Source: Shimia sp. R10_1 (GTDB lineage Bacteria > Pseudomonadota > Alphaproteobacteria > Rhodobacterales > Rhodobacteraceae). From it: DNA of 64,000 nt. The translations under genes and the position numbers were made by a program. Location: contig NZ_JAGHQX010000011.1 in the NCBI RefSeq assembly GCF_017744095.1, forward strand, positions 26,979 through 90,978, read 5' to 3'. Positions 45,301 to 54,570 of the stretch are shown here, one piece after another (within the stretch, counting starts at the first letter, position 1; each line of letters starts with the position of its first letter). The notes beneath the pieces are model-generated. The model saw only the letters and a program-made list of their open reading frames with translations, was not told the DNA's origin and ran no database searches.

Positions 45301-45424
45301 ACATCTGGCAAAACTCTACTTCTAAACCATCGGTCAGATTGCACAGCCTCACGCACTTTCTCGTTCTGGGCAAACAGCTGGGCAATGCCGTTTACCGCAA
45401 ACTCAAAGGCCTCTCTCAAGCGAC

Positions 45425-46348
45425 CTATCTCGTCGTTTCCATGAGGCGCTGGTAAAGTCGTTCTTTGGTGATCTTCGCAAACGCCTCGCAAATCTGAGAT
45501 TGCGGACGATGGCGTGGAAACAACATCTGGTACGCGTAGCTGACCGATGGTTCAAACGGGCGTGAAACAACAAGGTTCAAGCGCGTGAGATAATGCGCCG
45601 TGATCGGATCAATGATGGAAATTCCGGAGCCGCTCGCAACCAAATGCCCTGCAGCAAAAGACAACTGCGTCTCCGCTTGCAGTCTACGTTCGACATTTGC
45701 CGCCTTAAAAATGGCATCGATCTGTTGGCGAATGGCATAGTTCAACCCCAGTGATATGAACGACTCCCCCTCCATGTCCCTAGGTGTAAGAGCCTCGCGC
45801 TCCGTAAGCCGGTGACCAATTGGCAAAACCGCAACCATCGGCACTTCGCACAAAGTTTCGGATGCCACCGCCGGATGGGATACACTGCGTTCCGCAAATC
45901 CAAGTTCGAATTGCTGAGAGGCAATGCATTGCAGAACTTTCTGAGAGCTATGGATCTGCAAAGCGACGGAAATATCCGGGCGATCCACGCAAAACTCAGA
46001 GATCACATCAGGCAGGAACTCAAGCGCCAGAGCAGGCAAACCAGCAATATGCAAGGCCCCTCGCCGGAAGGTGCCGATTTCGCGCGCAGCTTCGGCGATG
46101 GTCGCCAGGCCAATGAACGAGCGATCCACCTCTTCAAAGAGCGCAACAGCCTCTGAGGTTGGCGTCAGACGTTTCTTCTGACGGATAAAAAGCGGGTAGC
46201 CAATTTGATGCTCCAGATCAGAAAGCAGACGGCTTGCCGCAGGCTGAGTGATATGAATGCGCCGGGCAGCCTCTGTGACGCTGCTTGTTTCCATCATGGC
46301 GCGAAAGGCCTCAAGCTGACGATGGTTGAGTTTCACGATACCTTCCAT
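45425..46348 (-). CDS. LysR-family transcriptional regulator of the downstream ABC/dehydrogenase operon
   Basis: A 307-residue regulator with an N-terminal winged helix (LNHRQLEAFRAMMETSSVTEAARRIHITQPAASRLLSDLE) and an effector-binding domain. The sequence resembles NocR/OccR-type regulators of opine catabolism, in keeping with the divergent genes. The 102 bases between the starts hold both promoters, and LysR control of the operon is expected. Ligand unknown. Confidence 0.88.
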   Translation of the reverse strand: MEGIVKLNHRQLEAFRAMMETSSVTEAARRIHITQPAASRLLSDLEHQIGYPLFIRQKKRLTPTSEAVALFEEVDRSFIGLATIAEAAREIGTFRRGALHIAGLPALALEFLPDVISEFCVDRPDISVALQIHSSQKVLQCIASQQFELGFAERSVSHPAVASETLCEVPMVAVLPIGHRLTEREALTPRDMEGESFISLGLNYAIRQQIDAIFKAANVERRLQAETQLSFAAGHLVASGSGISIIDPITAHYLTRLNLVVSRPFEPSVSYAYQMLFPRHRPQSQICEAFAKITKERLYQRLMETTR

Positions 46349-46450
46349 AGTTCATAATATTTTGGCATGAATAGCATGAATATTTGAATTTGAAATATGT
46401 TATTTATCCTCGCTACAAGGGACACAATCAAAACGCCTAGGGAGGACCAA

Positions 46451-47479
46451 ATGCGTTCCACACTCATTGCGGCAAGTGCGCTGGCCATTTCGGCTGGGCT
46501 GGCACATGCGGAAGATAAAACCCTGTATCTCGCGGCTTACGGTGGCTCAACCGAGACGCTGTTCAAGGAAGTTATCATCCCCGCCTGGCAGGAAAAGTCC
46601 GGTGCCAAGGTGGTTTATGTACCCGGCAACTCCACCGATACGCTGGCAAAACTGCGCGCGCAGGAAGGCGCTCAGGAAATCGACATCGCTTTCATCGATG
46701 ATGGCCCGATGACGCAGGCGATCAACTTCGGGTACTGCGACACCGTAGACGAAGCGACTTTTGGCGATCTCTATGACGCATCCCGCATGCCCGACAACAA
46801 AGCGGTTGGTGTTGGCATCGTGGCAACAGGCCTGGCCTATAACGCAGAGATGTTTGAAAAAAATGGCTGGGAGGCTCCAACCTCTTGGGCAGATCTGGCG
46901 GACCCAAAATATAAAGGCAAAGTTGCCATTCCGCCGATTACAAACGGCTATGGCCTGCACGCGCTGATCATGGCGGCCAAGCTGAATGGCGGTGGGGAAA
47001 CCGACATCGAACCTGGCTTTGAGATGTTCCAGGACAAGATCGACGACAACGTATTGGTCTATGAGCCTTCTTCCGGCAAAATGTCCGAACTGTTTCAAAA
47101 CGGTGAGATTGCCATGTCTGTCTGGGGATCTGGACGTCTGAAATCGTTGGCCGATACCGGTTTCCCGGGCGCGTTTGCCTACCCGAAAGAGGGCGCAGTC
47201 AACCTGTTGATCGCAGCCTGCCCTGTGGTGGATTCCGATGTGCCAAAGCTGTCTCAGGACTTCCTGAAGTTCATCACCTCCGCTGAAATGCAGAAATATT
47301 TTGCAACCGAAAAAGGCTGGGGTCCAGTGAACAAGAATGTTGCACTGACAGAAGAGCAGATTGGTGCTCTGCCTGTGGGCCCGGATCGTGTCGACACGCT
47401 GGTGAACATTGACTACACCGTGGTCAACGAACAGCGCGGCGCGTGGACCCAGAAATGGACCCGTCAAATCGAGCGTTGA
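46451..47479 (+). CDS. ABC transporter periplasmic substrate-binding protein (PotD-like)
   Basis: The start follows GGGAGG. The product is 342 residues with a signal peptide (about 1-20, AHAED). It is a family 1/8 extracellular solute-binding protein: LYLAAYGGSTETLFKEVIIPAWQEKSGAKVVYVPGNS at the N-terminus and WADLADPKYKGKVAIP in the hinge region. Homologues bind polyamines, opines or 2-aminoethylphosphonate-like solutes. It is first in the operon, followed by a hairpin that would favour its expression over the membrane parts. Confidence 0.9.
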   Translation: MRSTLIAASALAISAGLAHAEDKTLYLAAYGGSTETLFKEVIIPAWQEKSGAKVVYVPGNSTDTLAKLRAQEGAQEIDIAFIDDGPMTQAINFGYCDTVDEATFGDLYDASRMPDNKAVGVGIVATGLAYNAEMFEKNGWEAPTSWADLADPKYKGKVAIPPITNGYGLHALIMAAKLNGGGETDIEPGFEMFQDKIDDNVLVYEPSSGKMSELFQNGEIAMSVWGSGRLKSLADTGFPGAFAYPKEGAVNLLIAACPVVDSDVPKLSQDFLKFITSAEMQKYFATEKGWGPVNKNVALTEEQIGALPVGPDRVDTLVNIDYTVVNEQRGAWTQKWTRQIER

Positions 47480-47502
47480 ACGCTTCTCATGTCATGAAAT
47501 GC

Positions 47503-47532
47503 AAAGACGCGGGGCTGAAAACCCGCGTCTTT
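47503..47532 (+). terminator. Intra-operon terminator/attenuator hairpin
   Basis: An 11-bp perfect stem (47503-47513 with 47522-47532) with an eight-base loop lies between the binding-protein and ATPase genes. It ends in TTTCTT. Such partial terminators or 3' stabilisers give more binding protein than membrane components. Confidence 0.8.
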
Positions 47533-47555
47533 CTTAGCCTCTAGGGACCGCGTGG

Positions 47556-48599
47556 ATGTCTTTCCTCAGCCTCAAGAACCTCAACAAACAATTTGGCGAT
47601 TTCACCGCCGTGCGCGATATGACACTGTCCATCGAAAAGGGGGAATTCGTGTCACTGCTCGGCCCCTCAGGCTGTGGCAAGACCACAACCTTGCAGATGA
47701 TTGCCGGTTTGCTGGAACCCACATCCGGTCAGATCCTTCTGGATGGCCGCGATATTTCACATACGCCCCCCAACAAACGCGGGCTCGGCATTGTGTTTCA
47801 GTCCTATGCGCTGTTCCCGCATATGTCAGCTCTGGACAATGTCGCCTTTGGTTTGGAAATGCGCGGCGTCGGTAAAGCGGAACGGCAGGATCGCGCCCGC
47901 AAGGCGCTTGAGCAAGTCAAACTGGGCCAGTTCATGCATCGCTTTCCCAAGGAAATGTCCGGTGGTCAACGCCAGAGGGTTGCGTTGGCACGTGCGCTGG
48001 TGATCGAACCGCCTGTGCTGTTGCTTGATGAGCCACTTTCCAATCTGGACGCCAAGCTGCGTGAGGACATGCGCTTGGAACTGCGTCTATTGCAGCAGGA
48101 AATTGGTGTCACCACCATTTTGGTCACCCATGATCAGGAAGAGGCACTTTCGATGTCTGACCGCATCGTAGTGATGAAAGAAGGCGAGATGGAGCAGATC
48201 GCAGCGCCGCTAGATCTCTATGAACGCCCGGTCAGCCCATTTGTGTCCGACTTTGTGGGCAAAACCAATCTGTTCAATGCTGAAATCATTGATGCAGATC
48301 ACGTCAAGGTTGCCGAACACATCCTGCTGCTGCCCGGCCATGGCATGGTAACGGGCGCCTCAATGCAGCTCTCAATCCGGCCTGAAAAATTTGCGCTCAG
48401 CCCTCAAGGTGATGGCGATGAAGTGCAGGTCGAAGCGGCAATTTTCCACGGTGCTAACTGGCTTTATCGTGTACGCGGCGCCATGGGCGAGTTGTTTGTC
48501 ACCCAGCCCAACACAGGTGCGCCAGGCTTTGCGCGCGGACAAACCGCTCGACTGACCTGGCCGGATGGCGCGCTGTCTATGTTTGCGGAGGCCTCATAA
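47556..48599 (+). CDS. ABC transporter ATP-binding protein (PotA-like)
   Basis: A 347-residue ATPase: Walker A GPSGCGKTT at 36-44, Q-loop FQSYALFPHM, signature MSGGQRQR at 134-141, Walker B LLLDEP at 155-160, and an H-loop in VTHDQEEA. A C-terminal TOBE domain (about 245-345) is typical of the polyamine/spermidine import group. Its stop overlaps the first permease gene by one base. Confidence 0.93.
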   Translation: MSFLSLKNLNKQFGDFTAVRDMTLSIEKGEFVSLLGPSGCGKTTTLQMIAGLLEPTSGQILLDGRDISHTPPNKRGLGIVFQSYALFPHMSALDNVAFGLEMRGVGKAERQDRARKALEQVKLGQFMHRFPKEMSGGQRQRVALARALVIEPPVLLLDEPLSNLDAKLREDMRLELRLLQQEIGVTTILVTHDQEEALSMSDRIVVMKEGEMEQIAAPLDLYERPVSPFVSDFVGKTNLFNAEIIDADHVKVAEHILLLPGHGMVTGASMQLSIRPEKFALSPQGDGDEVQVEAAIFHGANWLYRVRGAMGELFVTQPNTGAPGFARGQTARLTWPDGALSMFAEAS

Positions 48600-49459
48600 T
48601 GGCAAGCTCTGCCAACAAAGCCGCATGGGCCATGACGGCCCCCGGCGTGATCTTCTTTGCCGCCCTGCTTGGCGCGCCGATGATCATGACCTTTCTGCTG
48701 AGCCTGCATGCCTATGATTTCAACGCAGGTGTGCTACCGGATTGGACATTGGCGAATTATGCGGACGTGCTGGGCGACAGCTACTTTCACAAGATCTTCC
48801 TGCGAACCTTTGGTTTGGCTGCTCTGGTCACAGTGATCTGTGTTCTGATCGGTGCACCAGAAGCCTATGTTCTGTCACGCCTGCAAAATCCATGGAAATC
48901 CATATTCCTGCTCGTGGTGCTGGGGCCGCTGCTGATCTCAGTCGTTGTGCGCACGCTGGGCTGGGCGCTGTTCTTTGGTGGCAATGGCATTCTAACCATG
49001 GTGGCCCAAGGGCTGGGCTTCAGCGATGAGCCTGTCAGCCTGATGTTCACCTTCACCGGCATGACCATCGCGCTGGTACATGTTCTGGTGCCGTTCATGG
49101 TGATTTCTGTCTGGGCATCGCTGCAAAAGATTGATCCGCAATCTGAGGACGCGGCTTGGACCCTTGGGGCCTCTAAGTTGACCGTGCTGCGTCGGATCAC
49201 CCTGCCGCAGGCCATGCCCGGTATTCTGTCTGGGTCGATCATTGTTTTCGCCCTGACCGCCAGCGCTTTTGCCACACCAGCCATCATCGGTGGCCGCCGG
49301 ATGAAAGTTGTGGCCACAGCAGCCTATGACGAATACCTCAGCACTTTGAACTGGCCTTTGGGCGCCACCATTGCGGTACTGTTGCTGGTGGCAAATGTGG
49401 TGATCATCGTCAGCTATAACAAATTGGTGGAACGCCGTTTCGCCAAGGTCTTTGAGTGA
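48599..49459 (+). CDS. ABC transporter permease (PotB-like)
   Basis: A 286-residue membrane protein with six segments. The EAA-type loop EDAAWTLGASKLTVLRRITLPQAMPGI (about 180-206) contacts the ATPase. Start coupled to the ATPase stop (TAATG). One of a pair forming the heterodimeric channel. Confidence 0.92.
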   Translation: MASSANKAAWAMTAPGVIFFAALLGAPMIMTFLLSLHAYDFNAGVLPDWTLANYADVLGDSYFHKIFLRTFGLAALVTVICVLIGAPEAYVLSRLQNPWKSIFLLVVLGPLLISVVVRTLGWALFFGGNGILTMVAQGLGFSDEPVSLMFTFTGMTIALVHVLVPFMVISVWASLQKIDPQSEDAAWTLGASKLTVLRRITLPQAMPGILSGSIIVFALTASAFATPAIIGGRRMKVVATAAYDEYLSTLNWPLGATIAVLLLVANVVIIVSYNKLVERRFAKVFE

Positions 49460-49471
49460 GGAGCACACGAC

Positions 49472-50266
49472 ATGCAACGTCTTGGCCCTATTGCCCTGAT
49501 CTTTCACGCGCTGTTTGTCGCGTTCATCATGGCCCCCCTGTTGATGGTGATTGCCGTGTCTTTCACCGACAAAGGCTACCTGTCCCTGCCCACTGACGGT
49601 CTGTCGCTGCGCTGGTTCTATGCAATCCTAGATAACCCTGACTTCATTTCGGCCTTTTGGGTCTCTGTCTGGTTGGGTCTGTTGTCAGCCAGCATTGCAG
49701 TTGCCATGGCCGTGCCCGCAGCACTGGCCATGGCACGCCGCAAATTTCCGGGTCGTGATGCGATTTCGGCCTTTCTACTTTCACCGCTGATGATCCCGCA
49801 TCTGGTGCTGGGCGTGGCCTTTCTGCAGTTTTACTCAAAGATCGGTATGGGCGGTAGCTTTGCCGGGCTGACCGCGGCTCATGTGGTGCTGGTTATGCCC
49901 TATGCGCTGCGGCTGGCACTGGCTTCGGCCACCGGCTTGCCGCAGGATGCCGAGCAGGCGGCGATGACACTGGGTGCGTCAAAGTTCACGGTGTTTCGGC
50001 GCATCACTCTGCCGTTGATCCTGCCCGGCGTGGCAGGCGGCTGGATCCTGTCCTTTATCACCAGCTTTGACGAACTCACCATGAGCGTCTTTGTAGCCTC
50101 TCCCGCGACGCAAACCCTGCCGGTGCGTATGTATCACCACATCGCGCAGACGATTGACCCGCTGATTGCCTCGGTCTCCACCGTGCTGATCGTGCTGACC
50201 TTCCTGCTGATGCTGGTTCTGGATCGTCTCTACGGGCTCGACAAAATCTTTGTGGGCAAAGGATAA
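49472..50266 (+). CDS. ABC transporter permease (PotC-like)
   Basis: A 264-residue membrane protein with six segments and an EAA loop EQAAMTLGASKFTVFRRITLPLILPGV (about 156-182). AGGAG lies upstream of the start, 12 bases after the first permease gene. It forms the channel with the PotB-like partner. Confidence 0.92.
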   Translation: MQRLGPIALIFHALFVAFIMAPLLMVIAVSFTDKGYLSLPTDGLSLRWFYAILDNPDFISAFWVSVWLGLLSASIAVAMAVPAALAMARRKFPGRDAISAFLLSPLMIPHLVLGVAFLQFYSKIGMGGSFAGLTAAHVVLVMPYALRLALASATGLPQDAEQAAMTLGASKFTVFRRITLPLILPGVAGGWILSFITSFDELTMSVFVASPATQTLPVRMYHHIAQTIDPLIASVSTVLIVLTFLLMLVLDRLYGLDKIFVGKG

Positions 50267-50269
50267 ACC

Positions 50270-51361
50270 ATGACAACGCTAGTGATTGGCGGCGGCGTTG
50301 TTGGAATGTCGGTTGCCTATGGGCTTCTGAAACAGGGCGCCCGTGTCACTGTCATTGATGGCAGCGACACGGATGCGCGGGCCTCGCGCGGGAACTTTGG
50401 ATTGGTCTGGATTCAGGGCAAAGGCGCGAAGGCCCCGCATTACGCGGCATGGTCGCGCAGCTCCGCCAAACTGTGGCAGGGATTTGCGCAGGATCTCAAA
50501 GCGGTCACGGGCATTGATATCTCCTTCAGCCAAATCGGTGGGGTGGAGTATTTCACCAATGCAGATGAGTTGCAGCAGGATGCCGCTGATCTGCAAGGCT
50601 TGCGCGACCACTTCAAGGGCGACTATCCGTTTGAAGTACTGGAACACAGCCGCCTCAAGCAGCTTGTGCCAGAAATCGGCCCCAAAGTAGTCGGCGGCAT
50701 TCACTCTCCCATGGACGGACATGTGAACCCTTTGCTTCTGTTGCGCGCCTTGTCAGCGGCGGTGCAACACATGGGCGGCCGGCTGCAGACAGGGGCCAAA
50801 GTCACGGAAATCGCGGGAGCTGATCGAGCCTACACTGTCACCCTCGAGACCGGGGATCGCATCGAAGGGGAGGCTTTGGTGCTCGCAGCTGGGCTTGGCT
50901 CTGCGGATTATGGCGCAGACTTGGGGTTTGAAGCCCCTGTGCGCCCACAACAGGGGCAGGTTCTGATCACAGAGAAGCTGCCTTTCTTCCTGAAATACCC
51001 CTCAGGCCGGATCCGGCAGGTGAACGAGGGAGGTGTTCAAATAGGGGCGTCAAAGGCAGAGACCGGTGCAGACACCACCGACCTGCCCACGCTCCAGGAG
51101 TTGGCGCGCTACGCGGTAGATGTTTTTCCTATGCTGGAGCATGTGCAATTGGTGCGCAGCTGGGCCGCCTTAAGGGTTATGTCGCCAGATGGGCTGCCTA
51201 TCTACCAACGTTCCGCCAAATACGCAGGTGCGCATTTTGTGACCTGTCACAGTGGCATCACGCTCGCTGCAGCGCACGCAGGGCTGTTGCCGGACTGGAT
51301 TCAGGATCGCAATACTGCCCCCGATCTTTCTTTGTTCAGTGAAAGCAGATTCAGTGTTTGA
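50270..51361 (+). CDS. FAD-dependent oxidoreductase, DadA/HcnC-like (beta subunit of a heterotrimeric dehydrogenase)
   Basis: A 363-residue flavoprotein of the DAO family. The dinucleotide motif GGGVVGMSVAYGLLKQGARVTVID is at 7-30. A second FAD-contacting part is PQQGQVLITEKLP, and a C-terminal GITLAAAHAG region closes the site. It oxidises the C-N bond of an amino acid or secondary amine. Together with the next two genes it matches the subunits of opine oxidases, HcnABC and D-hydroxyproline dehydrogenase. It lies three bases after the permease gene. Confidence 0.88.
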   Translation: MTTLVIGGGVVGMSVAYGLLKQGARVTVIDGSDTDARASRGNFGLVWIQGKGAKAPHYAAWSRSSAKLWQGFAQDLKAVTGIDISFSQIGGVEYFTNADELQQDAADLQGLRDHFKGDYPFEVLEHSRLKQLVPEIGPKVVGGIHSPMDGHVNPLLLLRALSAAVQHMGGRLQTGAKVTEIAGADRAYTVTLETGDRIEGEALVLAAGLGSADYGADLGFEAPVRPQQGQVLITEKLPFFLKYPSGRIRQVNEGGVQIGASKAETGADTTDLPTLQELARYAVDVFPMLEHVQLVRSWAALRVMSPDGLPIYQRSAKYAGAHFVTCHSGITLAAAHAGLLPDWIQDRNTAPDLSLFSESRFSV

Positions 51362-51656
51362 TCCCCTTGAGCCAGAGAGCACAGATCAAGTGCAATTCCA
51401 CTTCGAAGACCGCAGGCTTTCTGCGCCGCGCGGTGCCACTGTGGCGTCGGCCCTGTTGGGTGCAGGCATCACGGCCTTTCGCGAAACACCTGTTTCTGGC
51501 GCGGCGCGGGGACCCTTTTGTCTGATGGGGGCGTGCTATGATTGCCTTGTCTCGATCAACGGCGTCACGGTGCAGGCCTGTATGACACCGATTGAGGAGG
51601 GTTTGCAGGTTTGCCGCGTGCGTCCCCGTCTGACAGAAAACGAGGACAAAGCATGA
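51354..51656 (+). CDS. [2Fe-2S]-binding small subunit (HcnA/OoxC-type)
   Basis: A 100-residue ferredoxin-like protein. Cysteines C56, C61, C64 and C76 have the plant-type [2Fe-2S] spacing (C-x4-C-x2-C-x11-C). The GTG at 51354 is chosen, overlapping the preceding stop by eight bases. An upstream frame to 51252 would add 34 residues from inside that gene. It passes electrons between the flavin subunits. It overlaps the following gene by four bases (ATGA). Confidence 0.87.
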   Translation: MFDPLEPESTDQVQFHFEDRRLSAPRGATVASALLGAGITAFRETPVSGAARGPFCLMGACYDCLVSINGVTVQACMTPIEEGLQVCRVRPRLTENEDKA

Positions 51657-53044
51657 CGGTCGCATTTGACATTGCCATTCTGGGGGCGGGCCCCGCCGGA
51701 ATGGCTGCAGCCGCGCGGGCCACGCAGCTGGGGGCGTCGGTTGTGGTTTTGGACGAACAGGCCAGCCCGGGCGGTCAGATCTATCGCAATGTGGATCAGG
51801 CCAGCGCAGCGCAACACCGTATTCTCGGCCCAGACTACAGCCACGGACACAGCCTAACGCAAGCCTTGCGGAAAAGTGGCGCCGTCCACTGCGCTGGCGC
51901 GACCGTCTGGGATGTGAGCCGTGATGGGCTTGTGACCTACTCAAAAGGTGGCCAGCCCGCACAGATCCGCGCAAAGCATCTGATACTGGCCACAGGCGCA
52001 ACCGAACGCCCTATGCCGTTGCCCGGCTGGACTCTCCCGGGCGCAATGACCGCCGGCGCCGCACAAATTCTGTTGAAATCCGGCGCTCTTGTGGCACGCG
52101 ACCCGGTGCTGATCGGTTCGGGCCCGCTGCTCTATCTGCTGGCAGCACAGATGATCACAGCCGGACGCAAGCCACGCGCCATGATCGAAACCCAAAGCCG
52201 CAGTGACATGTGGGCCGCCCGCCATGATTTGCCCGGCGCGCTGCGCGGCTGGCGTTATTTGGCAAAGGGCGCAGGCCTTTTGACAAAAATCATGGCAGCA
52301 GGCATCCCTCGCTATACCGCCGCGCGCGAGATAGCACTTGAAGGCGCGGATACCTTGACGTCTGTACGGTTTACGTCTCACGGCAAACCCCATGAGATCG
52401 CGACCAAAACCGCGCTACTGCATCATGGCGTGGTGCCCAATACACAGATCAGTCGCGCCCTGAGATTAGAACATGCCTACGACCAGTCACAGCGATGTTT
52501 TGTGCCGCAGGTTGATGGGCTCTGTCTCTCTTCAGAGCCAAATATCAGTATCGCCGGAGATGGCGCCGGCATTGGGGGGGCGAAAGTGGCGGCGCTCTCC
52601 GGTGAGATTGCCGCTTTTGGCGCCGCATCCCGGTTGGGATTAATCACACCGCAAACGCAACAGGCAGGTGTGGCACCGCTGCAGCGGAAGCGGCAACACG
52701 AACTGCACGCGCGCCCGTTTCTGGACCGCGCCTATCCACCTGCGACACAAAGCCTGTCACCAGCGGACACCACACTCATTTGTCGCTGCGAAGAAGTCAC
52801 CGCCGGAGACATCCGCCGCTTTGCCAAGCTGGGCTGCAAAGGACCAAATCAGGCCAAGGCCTTTGGCCGCGCAGGGATGGGCCCTTGTCAGGGGCGGTTT
52901 TGCGGTTTGACCGTAACGGAGCTTTTGGCTCAGGAAACCGGACAAAGCCAGGATGACACTGGCGCGTTACGTATTCGCGCGCCCCTCAAACCCGTAACAT
53001 TGGGAGAGTTGGCAGCGTATGACGCCAACAGCCAAGAGACTTAA
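51653..53044 (+). CDS. FAD/NAD(P)-dependent oxidoreductase with BFD-like [2Fe-2S] domain (alpha subunit)
   Basis: A 463-residue protein starting in an ATGA overlap. GAGPAGMAAAARATQLGASVVVLD binds FAD near the N-terminus, LATGATERPMPLPGWTLPG is the HcnB/OoxA family signature, and a second dinucleotide fold follows. The C-terminal domain carries C-x-C at about 377-379 and C-x4-C at about 411-416, a BFD-like [2Fe-2S] site. It is the large subunit of the heterotrimer encoded by these three genes. The probable substrate is an opine, proline derivative or other imino-forming amine brought in by the ABC system. Confidence 0.89.
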   Translation: MTVAFDIAILGAGPAGMAAAARATQLGASVVVLDEQASPGGQIYRNVDQASAAQHRILGPDYSHGHSLTQALRKSGAVHCAGATVWDVSRDGLVTYSKGGQPAQIRAKHLILATGATERPMPLPGWTLPGAMTAGAAQILLKSGALVARDPVLIGSGPLLYLLAAQMITAGRKPRAMIETQSRSDMWAARHDLPGALRGWRYLAKGAGLLTKIMAAGIPRYTAAREIALEGADTLTSVRFTSHGKPHEIATKTALLHHGVVPNTQISRALRLEHAYDQSQRCFVPQVDGLCLSSEPNISIAGDGAGIGGAKVAALSGEIAAFGAASRLGLITPQTQQAGVAPLQRKRQHELHARPFLDRAYPPATQSLSPADTTLICRCEEVTAGDIRRFAKLGCKGPNQAKAFGRAGMGPCQGRFCGLTVTELLAQETGQSQDDTGALRIRAPLKPVTLGELAAYDANSQET

Positions 53045-53056
53045 AAGGACAATGTC

Positions 53057-53401
53057 ATGATCGAACGCCTGCATACCGGCCAACGGATGAGTAAGATCGT
53101 CAAGCATAACGGCACCGTCTATCTGTGCGGTCAGGTCGGCAATGCCGACGACAGCGTGGCGGAGCAAACCGCCGAATGCCTACGCCGGGTCGATACGCTT
53201 TTGGCAGAAGCGGGATCCTCGCGTGCGCAAATTCTACAAGCCATCGTCTGGGTTGCAGACATGTCAGATTTTGCCGAGATGAACGCTGTCTGGGACGCAT
53301 GGGTGCCAGAGGGTCACGCCCCTGCCCGCGCCTGCGGCGAAGCCAAGCTGGCGCGTCCTGAGCTGAAGGTAGAAGTGATCATCACCGCAGCCTACGACTG
53401 A
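53057..53401 (+). CDS. RidA-family (YjgF/YER057c/UK114) protein
   Basis: A 114-residue RidA-family protein. R91 in [20 protein letters not shown] is the residue that binds the substrate carboxylate, so deaminase activity on enamine/imine products is likely. It would hydrolyse reactive imines released by the dehydrogenase encoded just upstream. It is the last gene of the operon, 12 bases after the alpha subunit gene. Confidence 0.9.
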   Translation: MIERLHTGQRMSKIVKHNGTVYLCGQVGNADDSVAEQTAECLRRVDTLLAEAGSSRAQILQAIVWVADMSDFAEMNAVWDAWVPEGHAPARACGEAKLARPELKVEVIITAAYD

Positions 53402-53415
53402 CTGCGCATTCTGCT

Positions 53416-53685
53416 GTGAAAGAGATTGCCAGAGCAATTTTCATGCTGATGATTGCTTGGCAAATGGACTTCAAATTCGCCAAAGCATTGGGTGTGGTGA
53501 TAATGGGACCGGGCACAGCCGCACTCACATGCCTCGTGGCATTGTCGAGCACTTCTCTCAGAAGGCTCACTTTGCAAGCCTCAGGCTCAGTCACCACCAT
53601 CGCATCTGCCTTTCCTGCGTTGCAAATTATTGGTGGAACGCTGATCGTTTTGTTCAGCTTGGGTCTGCTGGGTATACGATTATAG
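53416..53685 (+). pseudogene. Possible C-terminal fragment of a NicO/RcnA-like nickel-cobalt permease
   Basis: The 89-residue frame has two hydrophobic stretches. Its KALGVVIMGPGTAALTCLVALS and final QIIGGTLIVLFSLGLL resemble the last segments of NicO-family permeases. The rest of the gene is missing. It lies just before the accessory region, so truncation by insertion is plausible. The assignment is tentative. Confidence 0.35.
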
Positions 53686-53883
53686 AGGCGCCCTCCGGCA
53701 CGCAGAATAGCCATTCCACGGAGCACTTTCTTGGCTTAAGGTTTTGTCGCTGCGTTTGGCCTATCAGCCCCAAGGCTGATACGCTTCGAAGGTGAGCAGT
53801 GGCTCTGTCGCTTAGCAACAATTATGGCAATTTCCGATATGCAACGTCAGATAACTATGTGCAGCCCTTGCGCACCCTCTGAC
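53686..53883. other. Non-coding stretch
   Basis: No gene or motif recognised between the NicO-like fragment and the tRNA-flank repeat. Confidence 0.4.
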
Positions 53884-53994
53884 TTCGCTCCAATTGCTTC
53901 CACAGCGCTTCCACGCGAGAGATGGCAGCGTGAACAGGTGTTTCAATGCACGGCATAACTTACTGGTCTAGTGTGTAATTCCTGGTTGCGGGAG
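53884..53994. repeat. Diverged copy of the tRNA-fMet 3' end and its downstream flank
   Basis: A 12-base match to the tRNA 3' end including CCA (53983-53994, inverse sense) is preceded, at almost the same distance, by a 24-base match (53894-53917) to 63790-63813. The distances are 89 and 88 bases. The bases between align only loosely. Similarity stops abruptly at 53995, within the tRNA acceptor/T region. It is a candidate att-like scar or broken rRNA-operon tail. Confidence 0.65.
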
Positions 53995-54156
53995 CACGCA
54001 ACCGCCGATACCGAACCCTACTGCGCTGTAGCGTCTAAACACTTTCGTCACTTACGGCCTTAAGAAAAAGTACGAGGACTAGTATCTGAACCCAATTCAT
54101 GGATTTCTTGAATGTGGTCTAGACATCTGATTCACTGGCTCAAGAAGGTGGTGGTT
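53995..54156. other. Non-coding stretch
   Basis: Nothing recognised between the tRNA-flank repeat and the IS5 fragment. Confidence 0.35.
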
Positions 54157-54216
54157 ATGGCAAGATTTGATCTGAGCAACGAAGAATGTTCGATCATCGA
54201 GCCGGGTCATCCTTAG
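54157..54216 (+). pseudogene. IS5-family transposase, N-terminal stub
   Basis: The frame begins MARFDLSNEECSIIEP and stops after 19 codons. This matches the first residues of many IS5-family transposases (MARFDLS..EW.LIEPLLP). The rest has been removed, and eight bases later the end of an IS3 remnant begins. Confidence 0.7.
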
Positions 54217-54224
54217 CAGGGCCG

Positions 54225-54570
54225 TGGACGTGTCACGCTTTCGTGCCGCTCAAATTGATCACTTATGCAGCCTTTGTTTCGAAGGCCAAGGGGCTTTTCC
54301 AGCCGAGTGCTGAATGCCTCCGTCGTGGATTGTAGAAACCATTGATGTATTCAAAGATGGCGATCTCAGCGTCGCTACGTGTGCGTCAGAAGCGTTGCCA
54401 CAACAACTCAGCCTTCATCGTCTTGAAGAAGGTTTCTTCCGCTGCGTTGTCGTAGCAACTGCCAGTGCCACTCATTGATGCCTGGAACCCATGCTGGCGC
54501 AGGATTTTCTGGTAGTCGCGCGAGCAGTATTGGCTGCCGCGATCGGTATGGTGAATGCAACCCTTCATGC
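54225..54570 (-). pseudogene. Decayed IS3-family element (3' part of OrfB plus terminal repeat)
   Basis: The terminal sequence at 54225 matches the end of the intact IS at 61198 (TGGACGTGTCACG). Minus-strand translation gives GCIHHTDRGSQYCSRDYQKILRQHGF, SMSGTGSCYDNAAEETFFKTMKAELL and INGFYNPRRRHSALGW, with a frame break near 54385. Only about the last 110 codons remain. Bases 54571-54773 hold nothing recognisable. Confidence 0.8.
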
